This document shows, one piece after another, positions 16,832-25,108 of a stretch of DNA of 42,057 nt (position 1 is the stretch's first letter; each line of letters starts with the position of its first letter). The notes below the pieces were generated by a model. That model saw only the letters and a list, made by a program, of their open reading frames with translations. It had not been told where the DNA came from and made no database searches. The DNA is from Rhodococcus aetherivorans (GTDB lineage: Bacteria; Actinomycetota; Actinomycetes; Mycobacteriales; Mycobacteriaceae): assembly GCF_011058165.1 (NCBI RefSeq), contig NZ_JAALEG010000055.1:1-42057 (forward strand). Direction: 5' to 3'. A program made the position numbers and the translations under genes.

Positions 16832-17986
16832 GTGACCAGCCCCGTCGGTTTGGGCATGCCCGAAGTCCCCGCCGTCCTTGCGCCCCGGCGCAAGACCCGT
16901 CAGCTGATGGTCGGCGACGTCGGCGTGGGCAGCGACCACCCGGTGTCGGTGCAGTCGATGTGCACCACCAAGACGCACGACATCAACGCGACGTTGCAGC
17001 AGATCGCCGAGCTCACCGCGTCCGGCTGCGACATCGTCCGCGTCGCGTGCCCGCGGCAGGAGGACGCCGACGCGCTCGCCGCGATCGCGAAGAAGAGCCA
17101 GATCCCGGTCATCGCGGACATCCACTTCCAGCCGCGCTACATCTTCGCCGCCATCGATGCCGGGTGCGCCGCCGTGCGCGTCAACCCCGGCAACATCAAG
17201 GAGTTCGACGGCCGCGTCAAGGAGGTCGCCAAGGCGGCCGGCGAGGCAGGCATCCCGATCCGTATCGGCGTCAATGCCGGCTCGCTGGATCCGCGCATCC
17301 TGAGCAAGTACGGCAAGGCCACGCCGGAAGCGCTCGTCGAGTCCGCGCTGTGGGAGGCGAGCCTGTTCGAGGAGCACGGCTTCGGCGACATCAAGATCTC
17401 GGTCAAGCACAACGACCCGGTCGTGATGGTCGAGGCCTACCGCCAGCTCGCCGCGCAGTGCGACTACCCGCTGCACCTGGGCGTGACCGAGGCCGGGCCC
17501 GCCTTCCAGGGCACGATCAAGTCGGCCGTCGCGTTCGGTGCGCTGCTGAGCGAGGGCATCGGCGACACCATCCGGGTGTCGCTGTCGGCGCCGCCGGCCG
17601 AGGAGATCAAGGTCGGCACCCAGATCCTGCAGTCGCTGAACCTGCGGCCCCGCAAGCTCGAGATCGTCTCGTGCCCGTCGTGCGGCCGGGCGCAGGTCGA
17701 CGTGTACACCTTGGCCAACGAGGTCACCGCCGGCCTCGAGGGCATGGAGGTGCCCCTGCGGGTCGCGGTCATGGGGTGCGTCGTCAACGGCCCCGGTGAG
17801 GCCCGCGAGGCCGACCTCGGTGTCGCCTCCGGCAACGGCAAGGGCCAGATCTTCGTCAAGGGCAAGGTCGTCAAGACCGTCCCCGAGGCCCAGATCGTCG
17901 AGACGCTGATCGAGGAGGCCATGCGCATCGCCGAGGAGATGGAGGGTGACGCCGGCACCGGAAACCCGGTGGTCTCCGTCGGCTGA
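16832..17986 (+). CDS. ispG: 4-hydroxy-3-methylbut-2-enyl diphosphate synthase (flavodoxin-type IspG)
   Basis: A 384-residue iron-sulfur enzyme converting MEcPP to HMBPP, the penultimate MEP-pathway step. TIM-barrel motifs are [52 protein letters not shown] and [13 protein letters not shown]. The cluster domain has [16 protein letters not shown] (two Cys) and [16 protein letters not shown] (third Cys, and the Glu of GEA). GTG 16832 follows GAAGG at 16821-16825; an upstream ATG at 16802 adds a basic stretch unlike the family. Confidence 0.96.
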   Translation: MTSPVGLGMPEVPAVLAPRRKTRQLMVGDVGVGSDHPVSVQSMCTTKTHDINATLQQIAELTASGCDIVRVACPRQEDADALAAIAKKSQIPVIADIHFQPRYIFAAIDAGCAAVRVNPGNIKEFDGRVKEVAKAAGEAGIPIRIGVNAGSLDPRILSKYGKATPEALVESALWEASLFEEHGFGDIKISVKHNDPVVMVEAYRQLAAQCDYPLHLGVTEAGPAFQGTIKSAVAFGALLSEGIGDTIRVSLSAPPAEEIKVGTQILQSLNLRPRKLEIVSCPSCGRAQVDVYTLANEVTAGLEGMEVPLRVAVMGCVVNGPGEAREADLGVASGNGKGQIFVKGKVVKTVPEAQIVETLIEEAMRIAEEMEGDAGTGNPVVSVG

Positions 17987-18070
17987 ACCGGTTCGGCGGG
18001 CGCAGGACTCCCGCGCGGCCCCGGCTTCTGGCAGTCTGATTGCGTATCCGCAGTCGACAGGTGGTGGGAC

Positions 18071-18907
18071 GTGCTCAAGCTTCTGGGAGTCCGGTCTCTC
18101 GGTGGCCGTGACACCGCACACGTGTTGCGGGTGCTGGCCCGCGATCCGGTGGCGGCGTGCATGGTGGCCGGCCGGATCGAGGAGTACGGCCTCGATTCCC
18201 GCGCCGTCGGCGGCGACATGTGGAGCCGGGGCGGGCCCGACGACTCGTTGTGCTTCTCGGGGGCGAACCTCGTTCCGCTGCTCGGCGACCGCGACGATCT
18301 GCACGCCTTCGCGGACCGCGCCGCCCGCGGCCCCCGCCTGTGCTCGTCGCTCGTCGGCCGGGCCGAACTCGCGTTGCCGATGTGGGAGGTCCTCCAGCCG
18401 GAATGGGGTCCCGCGCGCGAGGTGCGGGCCGAGCAGCCGCTGCTGGTACTCGACCGGGAACCGTGCGTCGTCCCCGACCCGCTGGTGCGCCGCGTGCGGC
18501 CGGAGGAGATCGACGCCTACATGCCGGCCGCGATCGCGATGTTCCGTGAGGAGGTCGGCGTCGACCCGTGCGCGGGCGACGGGGGCTCGGGCTACCGCCG
18601 CCGGGTGCAGAGCCTGATCGCCACCGGACGGGCGTGGGCCCGCTTCGAGCACGGCCGGGTCGTGTTCAAGGCCGAGATCGGCTCCCAGTCCTCGTCGGTG
18701 GGGCAGATCCAGGGCGTGTGGGTGGATCCCGGCAGGCGCGACGCCGGCCTCGGCTCGACCGGCACCGCGGCCGTCGCCGCCGCCGTCACCGCCGGCGGCC
18801 GGCTGCCGAGCCTGTACGTCAACAGCTTCAACCACCGGGCCCGCGCGGCCTACGCCCGCATCGGTTTCCGTCAGGTCGCGACGTTCTGCACCGTGCTGCT
18901 GGACTGA
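18071..18907 (+). CDS. GNAT-family N-acetyltransferase with N-terminal DUF4081
   Basis: A 278-residue cytosolic protein matching the Rv2867c type as recalled. The N-terminal half (LARDPVAACMVAGRIEEYGL, SLCFSGANLVPL) is the DUF4081 part, itself a degenerate GNAT fold. The C-terminal half is a GNAT domain, with the acetyl-CoA loop QIQGVWVDPGRRDAGLGSTG and the closing VNSFNHRARAAYARIGF. GTG 18071 is preceded by GGTGGTGGGA. It follows ispG by 84 bases and probably belongs to the same transcription unit. Substrate unknown. Confidence 0.85.
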   Translation: MLKLLGVRSLGGRDTAHVLRVLARDPVAACMVAGRIEEYGLDSRAVGGDMWSRGGPDDSLCFSGANLVPLLGDRDDLHAFADRAARGPRLCSSLVGRAELALPMWEVLQPEWGPAREVRAEQPLLVLDREPCVVPDPLVRRVRPEEIDAYMPAAIAMFREEVGVDPCAGDGGSGYRRRVQSLIATGRAWARFEHGRVVFKAEIGSQSSSVGQIQGVWVDPGRRDAGLGSTGTAAVAAAVTAGGRLPSLYVNSFNHRARAAYARIGFRQVATFCTVLLD

Positions 18908-18961
18908 GGGGCCGCTCCGCCCGGCCCGTGTCGCCTCCCCGATCCGCGTGGCCGCCGGTCC

Positions 18962-18967
18962 TACGAT
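18962..18967 (+). promoter_or_regulatory. Candidate -10 (TACGAT) of the penicillin-binding protein gene
   Basis: TACGAT ends seven bases before ATG 18975, the spacing expected of a leaderless transcript. This supports ATG 18975 over ATG 18966, which would overlap the element. Confidence 0.45.
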
Positions 18968-18974
18968 GACGGCG

Positions 18975-20816
18975 ATGAGAACTCGATCCGCCCGCGTCTC
19001 GGCCCCGCTCGTCCCGGCACCGCGTCGACTGCTGCGGCGCGGGGCGGTCCTGGTGGCCGCCGTCGCGCTGGCCGGCGGTGTCGTCGCGTGTACCCCGAAG
19101 CCGGCCGGACCCGAGCCCGCCGCACAGGAGTTCCTCACCGACTTCGCCGACCGGGACTTCGCTGCGGCCGCCGCCCTGACCGACCGTCCCGAGCCGGCCG
19201 AGGAGGCGCTGGCGGAGACGTGGGCCGGACTACAGGCGGAGACGCTGGCGGTGGACACCGACGGCGTGCGGATCGACGGGGACACCGCGACGGTCACCTA
19301 CGTCTACGAATGGGGCCTGCCCGGTGAGCGCGTGTGGCGGTACTCCGGCGAGATGAACATGGGCCGCAGCGGGAACGACTGGGTGGTCCGCTGGACCCGG
19401 TCGAACCTGCATCCCCAACTCGGCGATCGGCAGCGGATGCAGCTGCGGACCAATCCCGCCCCCCGCGCGCGCGTCAACGAGCATTCCGGCTCGGATGTGC
19501 TCGTTCCGGGCATCGTCTACGGTGTCGGTTTCGACGCCACGGCGGCCGGCGACGTCCGGGGTGCGGCGCGGGCGTTGTCGGCGGCGCTGACACAGTTCGA
19601 CCCGTCGCTGACCGCGCAGTCGATCGCCGAGACCGCGACCGCCGCCGAGGGCGCCCACTCGGTAGTGCGGCTGCGTGAGGAGGACTACGAACGCGTCGCC
19701 GGCACCCTCGCGGCGATTCCCGGCGTCACGATCACCGAGCAGGCCGACCTCGTCTCCACCGACCGCAGCTTCGCCCCCGATCTGGTCGGCCAGATCAAGA
19801 AGACCGTGATCGACGAGGTGGACGGTAAGGCCGGGTGGAGCGTGGTCGCCGTCAACCAGAACGGCGTCGACACCGGTGTGCTCACCGAGACCCCGCCCGA
19901 GCCGGCGCCGTCGTTCTCCATCAGCCTGGACCGTCCCATCCAGGTGGCGGCGCAGGCCGCCGTCGACGCCCGCGCGGAACAGGCGATGATGGTGGTGATC
20001 GAGGCGTCCACCGGCGCGGTCCTCGCCGTCGCCCAGAACAAGGCGGCCGACCGCGACGGACCGGTCGCGCTGGCGGGGCAGTACCCTCCCGGCTCCACCT
20101 TCAAGATCATCACCTCGGGCGCCGCCATCTCCAGCGGTCTCGCCACGCCCGGCACCATGGTGGCCTGCCCGGGACGGATCACGATCGGCGAGCGCAGCGT
20201 CCCCAACTACAACGAATTCTCGGTCGGCACCGTGCCGATGGCGACGGCGTTCGCGCGCTCGTGCAACACCTCGTTCGCCAAACTCGCCTCCGAGATGGCG
20301 CCCGACGCCCTCACCGTCGCGGCCGCGCAGTTCGGCATCGGACCCGAGTACGAGGTGGTGGGCATGCCCACGTTCTCCGGGTCGGTGCCGCCGGCCGAGG
20401 ACCTGGTCCAGCGCGCCGAGGACGGCTTCGGTCAGGGCAAGGTCGTCGTCAGCCCGCTCGGGATGGCCCTGGCCGCCGCGACCGTCGCGCACGGCAGCGC
20501 ACCCGTGCCCTACCTGTTGCAGGGACGCGAGACCGCCGTCACCGGCGACCGGCCGCCCGTCACCCCGGAGATGATCGACGGCCTGCGCGGCATGATGCGG
20601 CTGGTGATCACCAGCGGCACCGCCGACCGCATCCGCGATCAGGGCGAGGTGTACGGCAAGACGGGTGAGGCCGAGGTCGAGGGTGGCTCCCACGCGTGGT
20701 TCGTCGGCTACCGCGGCGACCTGGCCTTCGCCACGCTCGTCGTGCGCGGCGGCAGCTCCGACAACGCCGTCGCCGTCACCCGCGACATGTTCGCGGCCCT
20801 CCCGGAGGGGTACTGA
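18975..20816 (+). CDS. Lipoprotein penicillin-binding protein (class B transpeptidase with MecA-like N-terminal domain)
   Basis: A 613-residue exported transpeptidase that cross-links peptidoglycan. A basic, hydrophobic signal peptide ends in the lipobox LAGGVVAC, so the Cys at about residue 36 is probably lipidated. An NTF2-like MecA_N domain follows (residues 45-150), then a PBP dimerisation region, then the transpeptidase. Its active-site motifs are SxxK in PPGSTFKI, SxN in ARSCNTSFAK and KTG in YGKTGEAE. The Mtb counterpart I recall is Rv2864c. It lies 67 bases after the GNAT gene but has its own -10 candidate. Confidence 0.92.
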   Translation: MRTRSARVSAPLVPAPRRLLRRGAVLVAAVALAGGVVACTPKPAGPEPAAQEFLTDFADRDFAAAAALTDRPEPAEEALAETWAGLQAETLAVDTDGVRIDGDTATVTYVYEWGLPGERVWRYSGEMNMGRSGNDWVVRWTRSNLHPQLGDRQRMQLRTNPAPRARVNEHSGSDVLVPGIVYGVGFDATAAGDVRGAARALSAALTQFDPSLTAQSIAETATAAEGAHSVVRLREEDYERVAGTLAAIPGVTITEQADLVSTDRSFAPDLVGQIKKTVIDEVDGKAGWSVVAVNQNGVDTGVLTETPPEPAPSFSISLDRPIQVAAQAAVDARAEQAMMVVIEASTGAVLAVAQNKAADRDGPVALAGQYPPGSTFKIITSGAAISSGLATPGTMVACPGRITIGERSVPNYNEFSVGTVPMATAFARSCNTSFAKLASEMAPDALTVAAAQFGIGPEYEVVGMPTFSGSVPPAEDLVQRAEDGFGQGKVVVSPLGMALAAATVAHGSAPVPYLLQGRETAVTGDRPPVTPEMIDGLRGMMRLVITSGTADRIRDQGEVYGKTGEAEVEGGSHAWFVGYRGDLAFATLVVRGGSSDNAVAVTRDMFAALPEGY

Positions 20817-20844
20817 CCGGCCCGGGCGGGGGTTGCCGGCCGGC

Positions 20845-20870
20845 ACCCGGACGAGCCACCGGCCGGGTCG
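20845..20870. terminator. Candidate bidirectional terminator
   Basis: ACCCGG (20845-20850) pairs with CCGGGT (20865-20870), next to a 12-bp perfect palindrome TGCCGGCCGGCA (20834-20845). It lies between convergent genes. The stem is short, so confidence is limited. Confidence 0.4.
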
Positions 20871-20871
20871 C

Positions 20872-21732
20872 TCAGGGCAGCAGACCCAGGCGCCGCGCGG
20901 ACACCACCGCCTCGTGCCGGGTGTGGGCGTCGAGCTTGCCCATCGCGCTGCGCAGGTAGCTCTTGACCGTCTCCGGGCCGACCGACAGCCGGTCGGCGAT
21001 CTCGGCATTGGTGCATCCCAGTGCCACGTGCGCGAGCACGTCGGTCTCGCGCGGCGAGAGCACCACGTCGGTCGGTTGCGGGGCCGGGCCGCCGAGCGCC
21101 CCGGCCAGCCGGTCCGACAGCGCCCGCAGCTTGCGCTGCAGGCCGGCGTCCTCCACGGACTGGGCGAGGCCGCGCAGTTCCGCGTGCACGTCCCGGATCT
21201 GGGCCGCCGCGACCGGGTTCTCGGACGGCCGATCGAGGGAGCCGAGCAGCGCCAGCCGCCGGTCCACCTCGTCCCGGATGGCGATCTCGCTGCTGAGCCG
21301 GCGCGCCGCCTGCACGAACGCCCCCACCGCGCGATCGCCGAGCGGTGAGCACTCACGGATCGCGCCGTAGAGGACGGCGCGGGCCGCCCCTCCCACCATC
21401 ACCGGCACCGCGAGGATCGACCGCAGCCCCTCGCTGAGCACGGGCCGGTCGAAGTGGTGGGTGATCGACGACGACCGGCCGTAGTCGGGCACCGTCGCCG
21501 GCCGGGCCCGGTCCACCACGAGGCCACCCAGGCCCGCCCGCGGCGGCACCACGACCCCCTCGAGGCCGTTCGTGCGGGTGCCGAAGAACTCGGTCAGGTG
21601 CAGGTTCCCGTCGCGGACCTCCCCGGCGAACACGACGGGAATCAGTGCCTCCGCCGCGGTGCGGCGGAGCTCGCCGCGCAGTGCGTCGCTGTCACGGGGA
21701 CGAAGGAGAGGCGAGGTGCCGGCCGGCGCCAT
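20872..21732 (-). CDS. GAF-domain LuxR-type transcriptional regulator
   Basis: A 286-residue regulator. Residues 15-150 resemble a GAF sensor domain (AEALIPVVFAGEVRDG, GLGGLVVDRARPATVPDY, RSILAVPVMVGGAARAVLYG). A helical linker follows. Residues 222-286 are a LuxR/NarL helix-turn-helix: LSPRETDVLAHVALGCTNAE, then IADRLSVGPETVKSYLRSAM. It is divergent from an acyl-CoA synthetase gene with 106 bases between the starts, so it probably controls that gene and perhaps senses its substrate; this is inference from layout. It may act as an activator, as most LuxR-type proteins do. Confidence 0.85.
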   Translation of the reverse strand: MAPAGTSPLLRPRDSDALRGELRRTAAEALIPVVFAGEVRDGNLHLTEFFGTRTNGLEGVVVPPRAGLGGLVVDRARPATVPDYGRSSSITHHFDRPVLSEGLRSILAVPVMVGGAARAVLYGAIRECSPLGDRAVGAFVQAARRLSSEIAIRDEVDRRLALLGSLDRPSENPVAAAQIRDVHAELRGLAQSVEDAGLQRKLRALSDRLAGALGGPAPQPTDVVLSPRETDVLAHVALGCTNAEIADRLSVGPETVKSYLRSAMGKLDAHTRHEAVVSARRLGLLP

Positions 21733-21838
21733 CGGTCACCCCTTTCCGGGGGTATCGGGACGTACTTGTGACTTGGATCATAAAGGAATCGATCCTCGGG
21801 ACGTTCACCCCGGGGCGCTTCACGAGAGGACGGATTCG
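21733..21838. promoter_or_regulatory. Divergent promoter region of the LuxR regulator and acyl-CoA synthetase
   Basis: This 106-base spacer is locally AT-richer than its surroundings. GGATC (21775-21779) and GATCC (21791-21795) form an 11-base-spaced inverted repeat that could be an operator. No definite -35/-10 pair stands out. Confidence 0.3.
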
Positions 21839-23497
21839 ATGACCACCGAGACCACCGCGCGTGCGCATTCCGAGCAGGAGGCACGAGTGCGGGAACTGCT
21901 GGACCGCTACGACACCGCCGACGCGTGTGCCGCACAGCTGCTGTGCGACGGGCATCCCGCGGACGCCGTCGCGTTCACGGTGGTCGAGGCGGACCTGAGC
22001 GCGACCGATCTGACCTTCGGTTACCTGCGCGAGCAGTCCTCCCGCTTCGCCGCGGCCCTGGCCGACCTCGGCGTCGAGCCGGGCGACCACGTCGCCACCC
22101 TGATGGGCAAGTCCGCGGACCTGGTCGTGGCGCTGCTCGGCATCTGGCGCCGCGGTGCCGTGCACGTGCCGCTGTTCACCGCGTTCGCACCCCCGGCGAT
22201 CGGTTTCCGGCTGCAGGCCAGCGGCGCGAAGGTGGTGGTCTCGGACGCCGACCAGGTGGGCAAGCTCGCGCCCGGCGAGGACATCCCCGCCGACGCGCCC
22301 TGGCAGATCGTCGTCGCAGGTCACACCGAGGGCGGTGCCGCCGGCATCGGAGTGAGCTTCGCCGACCTGGTGGCCTCGCACGACGCGGACGATCCGCGCG
22401 GTGCCGCGGTCGCCGTCGGCGGGCACGGCGGACTCGTGCAGCTGTTCACCTCCGGCACCACCGGCACTCCGAAGGGCGTGCCCGTGCCGGTACGGGCGCT
22501 CGCGTCGTTCCACGCCTACCTGGACTTCGGCCTCGACGTGCGTGAGGACGACGTGTTCTGGAACGCCGCCGATCCCGGCTGGGCCTACGGGCTGTACTAC
22601 GCGCTGCTCGCGCCGCTGGCCGCCGGGGTGCGCAGCCTGCTGCTGCATGCCGGGTTCTCCGCCTCCCTCACCTGGCAGGTGATGGAGAAGTTCGGGGTCA
22701 CCAACTTCGCGGCCGCGCCCACCGTCTACCGCAGCCTGCGAGCGGACTCGGCGCCCGTGCCGGAGTCGATCTCGCTGCGCCGCGCGTCCTCGGCCGGCGA
22801 GCCGCTCACGCCCGACGTCGTGGCGTGGTCGGAGCAGACCCTCGGCGCGGTGGTGCGCGACCACTACGGGCAGACCGAGCACGGCATGTTCGTCGTCAAC
22901 GCGTGGGCCGACGGGCTGCGCGAGGAGGTGCGGCCCGGGTCGATGGGCAAGCCGCTGCCCGGTTGGTCCTGCGCCGTGCTGTCCGACGACTCCGACGAGA
23001 TCGCCGCCCCCGGCGTGCCCGGGCGCGTGGCGATCGACACCCACGCCAGCCCCCTGCTGTGGTTCACGGGTTACGTGGACGCCCCGGAGAAGACCGCGCA
23101 GCGGTTCACGGAGGACGGCCGCTGGTACCTCACCGGCGACGCCGGGCAGGTCGACGAGGACGGCTTCTTCTACTTCTCGGCCCGCGACGACGACGTGATC
23201 ATCATGGCGGGCTACCGGATCGGCCCGTTCGACGTCGAGAGCGTGCTGGTGATGCACGAGCACGTCGTCGAGGCCGCCGTCGTCGGCATGCCCGATCAGC
23301 TGCGCGGTGAGGTGCTCGAGGCGTTCGTGGTGCTGCGCGACGGTGTCGACGGCACCGACGAGCTCGAGGCGGAGCTGCAGCAGCTGGTCAAGCGCAAGTT
23401 CGCGGCGCACGCCTACCCGCGGACCGTGCACTTCGTGCCCCAGCTGCCGAAGACGCCCAGCGGCAAGATCCAGCGCTACATCCTGCGCCAGGGCTGA
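21839..23497 (+). CDS. AMP-dependent acyl-CoA synthetase (ACSM/acetyl-CoA-synthetase-like)
   Basis: A 552-residue adenylate-forming enzyme that activates a carboxylic acid with ATP and joins it to CoA. The core motifs are intact: P-loop LFTSGTTGTPKGVP, the A5 motif RDHYGQTEHGM, A7 YLTGDAG, the hinge region FYFSARDDDVIIMAGYRIGP, and the A10 lysine in LPKTPSGKIQRY. Overall style, with DPGWAYGLYY and the GYRIGP hinge, is nearer medium-chain or acetate/benzoate-type synthetases than long-chain FadD. ATG 21839 follows GAGAGGA. The divergent GAF-LuxR regulator suggests an inducible catabolic role. The exact acid is unknown. Confidence 0.87.
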   Translation: MTTETTARAHSEQEARVRELLDRYDTADACAAQLLCDGHPADAVAFTVVEADLSATDLTFGYLREQSSRFAAALADLGVEPGDHVATLMGKSADLVVALLGIWRRGAVHVPLFTAFAPPAIGFRLQASGAKVVVSDADQVGKLAPGEDIPADAPWQIVVAGHTEGGAAGIGVSFADLVASHDADDPRGAAVAVGGHGGLVQLFTSGTTGTPKGVPVPVRALASFHAYLDFGLDVREDDVFWNAADPGWAYGLYYALLAPLAAGVRSLLLHAGFSASLTWQVMEKFGVTNFAAAPTVYRSLRADSAPVPESISLRRASSAGEPLTPDVVAWSEQTLGAVVRDHYGQTEHGMFVVNAWADGLREEVRPGSMGKPLPGWSCAVLSDDSDEIAAPGVPGRVAIDTHASPLLWFTGYVDAPEKTAQRFTEDGRWYLTGDAGQVDEDGFFYFSARDDDVIIMAGYRIGPFDVESVLVMHEHVVEAAVVGMPDQLRGEVLEAFVVLRDGVDGTDELEAELQQLVKRKFAAHAYPRTVHFVPQLPKTPSGKIQRYILRQG

Positions 23498-23514
23498 GCC
23501 CCCGGGTGGGGGGC
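23498..23514 (+). terminator. Short GC hairpin after the acyl-CoA synthetase
   Basis: GCCCCC (23498-23503) pairs with GGGGGC (23509-23514), starting directly after the stop codon. Confidence 0.4.
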
Positions 23515-23556
23515 GGTGCGGCCGCCGGGCCGCGTCGCCCCCCGCTGCGCGGGGCC

Positions 23557-23562
23557 TATTCT
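23557..23562 (+). promoter_or_regulatory. Candidate -10 (TATTCT) for leaderless map
   Basis: TATTCT fits TANNNT and ends seven bases before the map ATG at 23570, with no RBS between. Confidence 0.5.
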
Positions 23563-23569
23563 GGTGGGC

Positions 23570-24427
23570 ATGCCTGTTCGCACCGCACTCGTCCCCGGAA
23601 CCGTCTCGCCTGTCCGTGCCGTCCCCAACGGGATCGAGCGACCGGAGTACGCGTGGAAGCCGACGGCGAAGGAAGGTCACGAGCCGTGGGTGCAGACCCC
23701 GGAGACCATCGAGAAGATGCGGGTCGCCGGCCGCATCGCCGCGCAGGCACTGGCCGAGGCGGGCAAGGCCGTCGCGCCGGGCGTGACCACCGACGAGCTG
23801 GACCGCATCGCCCACGAGTACATGTGCGACCACGGCGCGTACCCGTCCACGCTGGGCTACAAGGGCTTCGCCAAGTCGTGCTGCACGTCGCTGAACGAGG
23901 TGATCTGCCACGGCATTCCGGATTCGACGGTGATCGAGGACGGGGACATCGTCAACATCGACGTCACCGCCTACATCGGGGGAGTGCACGGCGACACCAA
24001 CGCCACGTTCCTGGCGGGGAACGTCTCCGAGGAGCACCGCCTGCTGGTCGAGCGGACCCGTGAGGCGACGATGCGGGCGATCAAGGCCGTCAAGCCGGGC
24101 CGGGCGCTCAACGTCGTCGGCCGGGTCATCGAGGCCTACGCGAACCGGTTCGGGTACGGGGTGGTGCGCGACTTCACCGGTCACGGCATCGGCGAGACGT
24201 TCCACAACGGGCTGGTGATCCTGCACTACGACCAGCCGTCCGTCGACACCGTGCTCGAACCGGGAATGGTGTTCACGATCGAGCCGATGATCAACCTCGG
24301 CACGGTGGACTACGAGATCTGGGACGACGGCTGGACCGTGGTCACCAAGGACCGCAAGTGGACCGCCCAGTTCGAGCACACCATCGTGGTCACCGACACC
24401 GGGGCGGAAATCCTCACGCTGCCGTGA
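23570..24427 (+). CDS. map: Methionine aminopeptidase, type I
   Basis: A 285-residue metalloprotease that removes the initiator Met. An N-terminal extension of about 40 residues ([20 protein letters not shown]) precedes the pita-bread fold, as in mycobacterial MapB (Rv2861c, 285 aa as recalled). Metal ligands are visible: Asp in [20 protein letters not shown] (two Asp), His in [14 protein letters not shown], Glu in [10 protein letters not shown], and Glu in [10 protein letters not shown]. The start is set by length and by the -10 candidate just upstream. Confidence 0.96.
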   Translation: MPVRTALVPGTVSPVRAVPNGIERPEYAWKPTAKEGHEPWVQTPETIEKMRVAGRIAAQALAEAGKAVAPGVTTDELDRIAHEYMCDHGAYPSTLGYKGFAKSCCTSLNEVICHGIPDSTVIEDGDIVNIDVTAYIGGVHGDTNATFLAGNVSEEHRLLVERTREATMRAIKAVKPGRALNVVGRVIEAYANRFGYGVVRDFTGHGIGETFHNGLVILHYDQPSVDTVLEPGMVFTIEPMINLGTVDYEIWDDGWTVVTKDRKWTAQFEHTIVVTDTGAEILTLP

Positions 24428-24461
24428 CTCGGCCGGGTGCCGGCGGCGGCGCCGTGTCGCG

Positions 24462-24467
24462 TACCGT
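24462..24467 (+). promoter_or_regulatory. Candidate -10 (TACCGT) for the downstream small hydrolase-like gene
   Basis: TACCGT fits TANNNT and ends eight bases before ATG 24476; no RBS is seen between. Confidence 0.4.
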
Positions 24468-24475
24468 GCTTCGGC

Positions 24476-25042
24476 ATGGAACCGACTGACGTGGCGATCC
24501 CGGCCGGCACCTTCACCGTTCGCATCGACGGCCCCGAGAGCCGGCACGCGGTGCTGTTGCTGCCCGGCGCCGGGGAATCCGCCGACGTCTACGACGCGGT
24601 GTGCGAGCGGCTGCACCATTCGGATCTACGCACGTTCGTGCCCGAGACCATCGAGGGTCTCGACGTCGCGGGCGTGCACGCCCTGCTCGACGCCCTGAAG
24701 CTGCCGTGGGTGCACCTCGTCGGCAGCGGCGCCGGGGCGGAGCTGGCGTGGGCCGTCGCGTCGGGCCGGTTCGGCCGGTTCGCCAGCCTCGTCGTCGCCG
24801 ACCGGGGCCATCCGGCGGTGCCGGACGCCGAGGGCGTCGTGCGGGACGCGAACGCCGCCCCCGCCGAGGTGCCCACCACCGTGCTCGTGGGCAGCGCGGC
24901 GCGGCGCGCGGAGGCCGACGCCTCGATGCGGTACGTCCTGTCGGAGTTCCGCGTCGTCGAGCTGAGCGGGGTGGGCAACATCCCGGCCGAGGCGCCGGCG
25001 GAGCTGGCCAGCGCGATCGCCCTGCGCACCGGCAGCTGGTAG
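24476..25042 (+). CDS. Alpha/beta-hydrolase-fold protein lacking catalytic residues
   Basis: A 188-residue single-domain protein with alpha/beta-hydrolase features: HAVLLLPGAGESADVYDAVC (oxyanion strand), LVGSGAGAELAWAVASGRFG (nucleophile elbow) and a late TTVLVGSAARR strand. In the elbow the usual G-x-S-x-G reads G-S-G-A-G, so Gly occupies the nucleophile place. The C-terminal loop, usually GHNIP-like, reads VGNIPAEAPAEL without the His. It therefore looks catalytically dead and may bind a ligand or partner. It lies between map and the convergent mtr. The total length is below the family's usual 250-300, and the lid domain is missing. Confidence 0.72.
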   Translation: MEPTDVAIPAGTFTVRIDGPESRHAVLLLPGAGESADVYDAVCERLHHSDLRTFVPETIEGLDVAGVHALLDALKLPWVHLVGSGAGAELAWAVASGRFGRFASLVVADRGHPAVPDAEGVVRDANAAPAEVPTTVLVGSAARRAEADASMRYVLSEFRVVELSGVGNIPAEAPAELASAIALRTGSW

Positions 25043-25063
25043 CAGCGGGCGGCTTCGCCGCCG

Positions 25064-25103
25064 GTGTGTCCTTCGGGAGGCCGGAACCGCCCGAAGGACG
25101 CAC
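25064..25103. terminator. Bidirectional terminator between the hydrolase-like gene and mtr
   Basis: GTCCTTCGGG (25068-25077) pairs perfectly with CCCGAAGGAC (25090-25099), and the stem extends four pairs outward including one wobble. A second small hairpin, GGCGGC-TTC-GCCGCC, lies at 25048-25062. Confidence 0.8.
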
Positions 25104-25108
25104 GCGGC

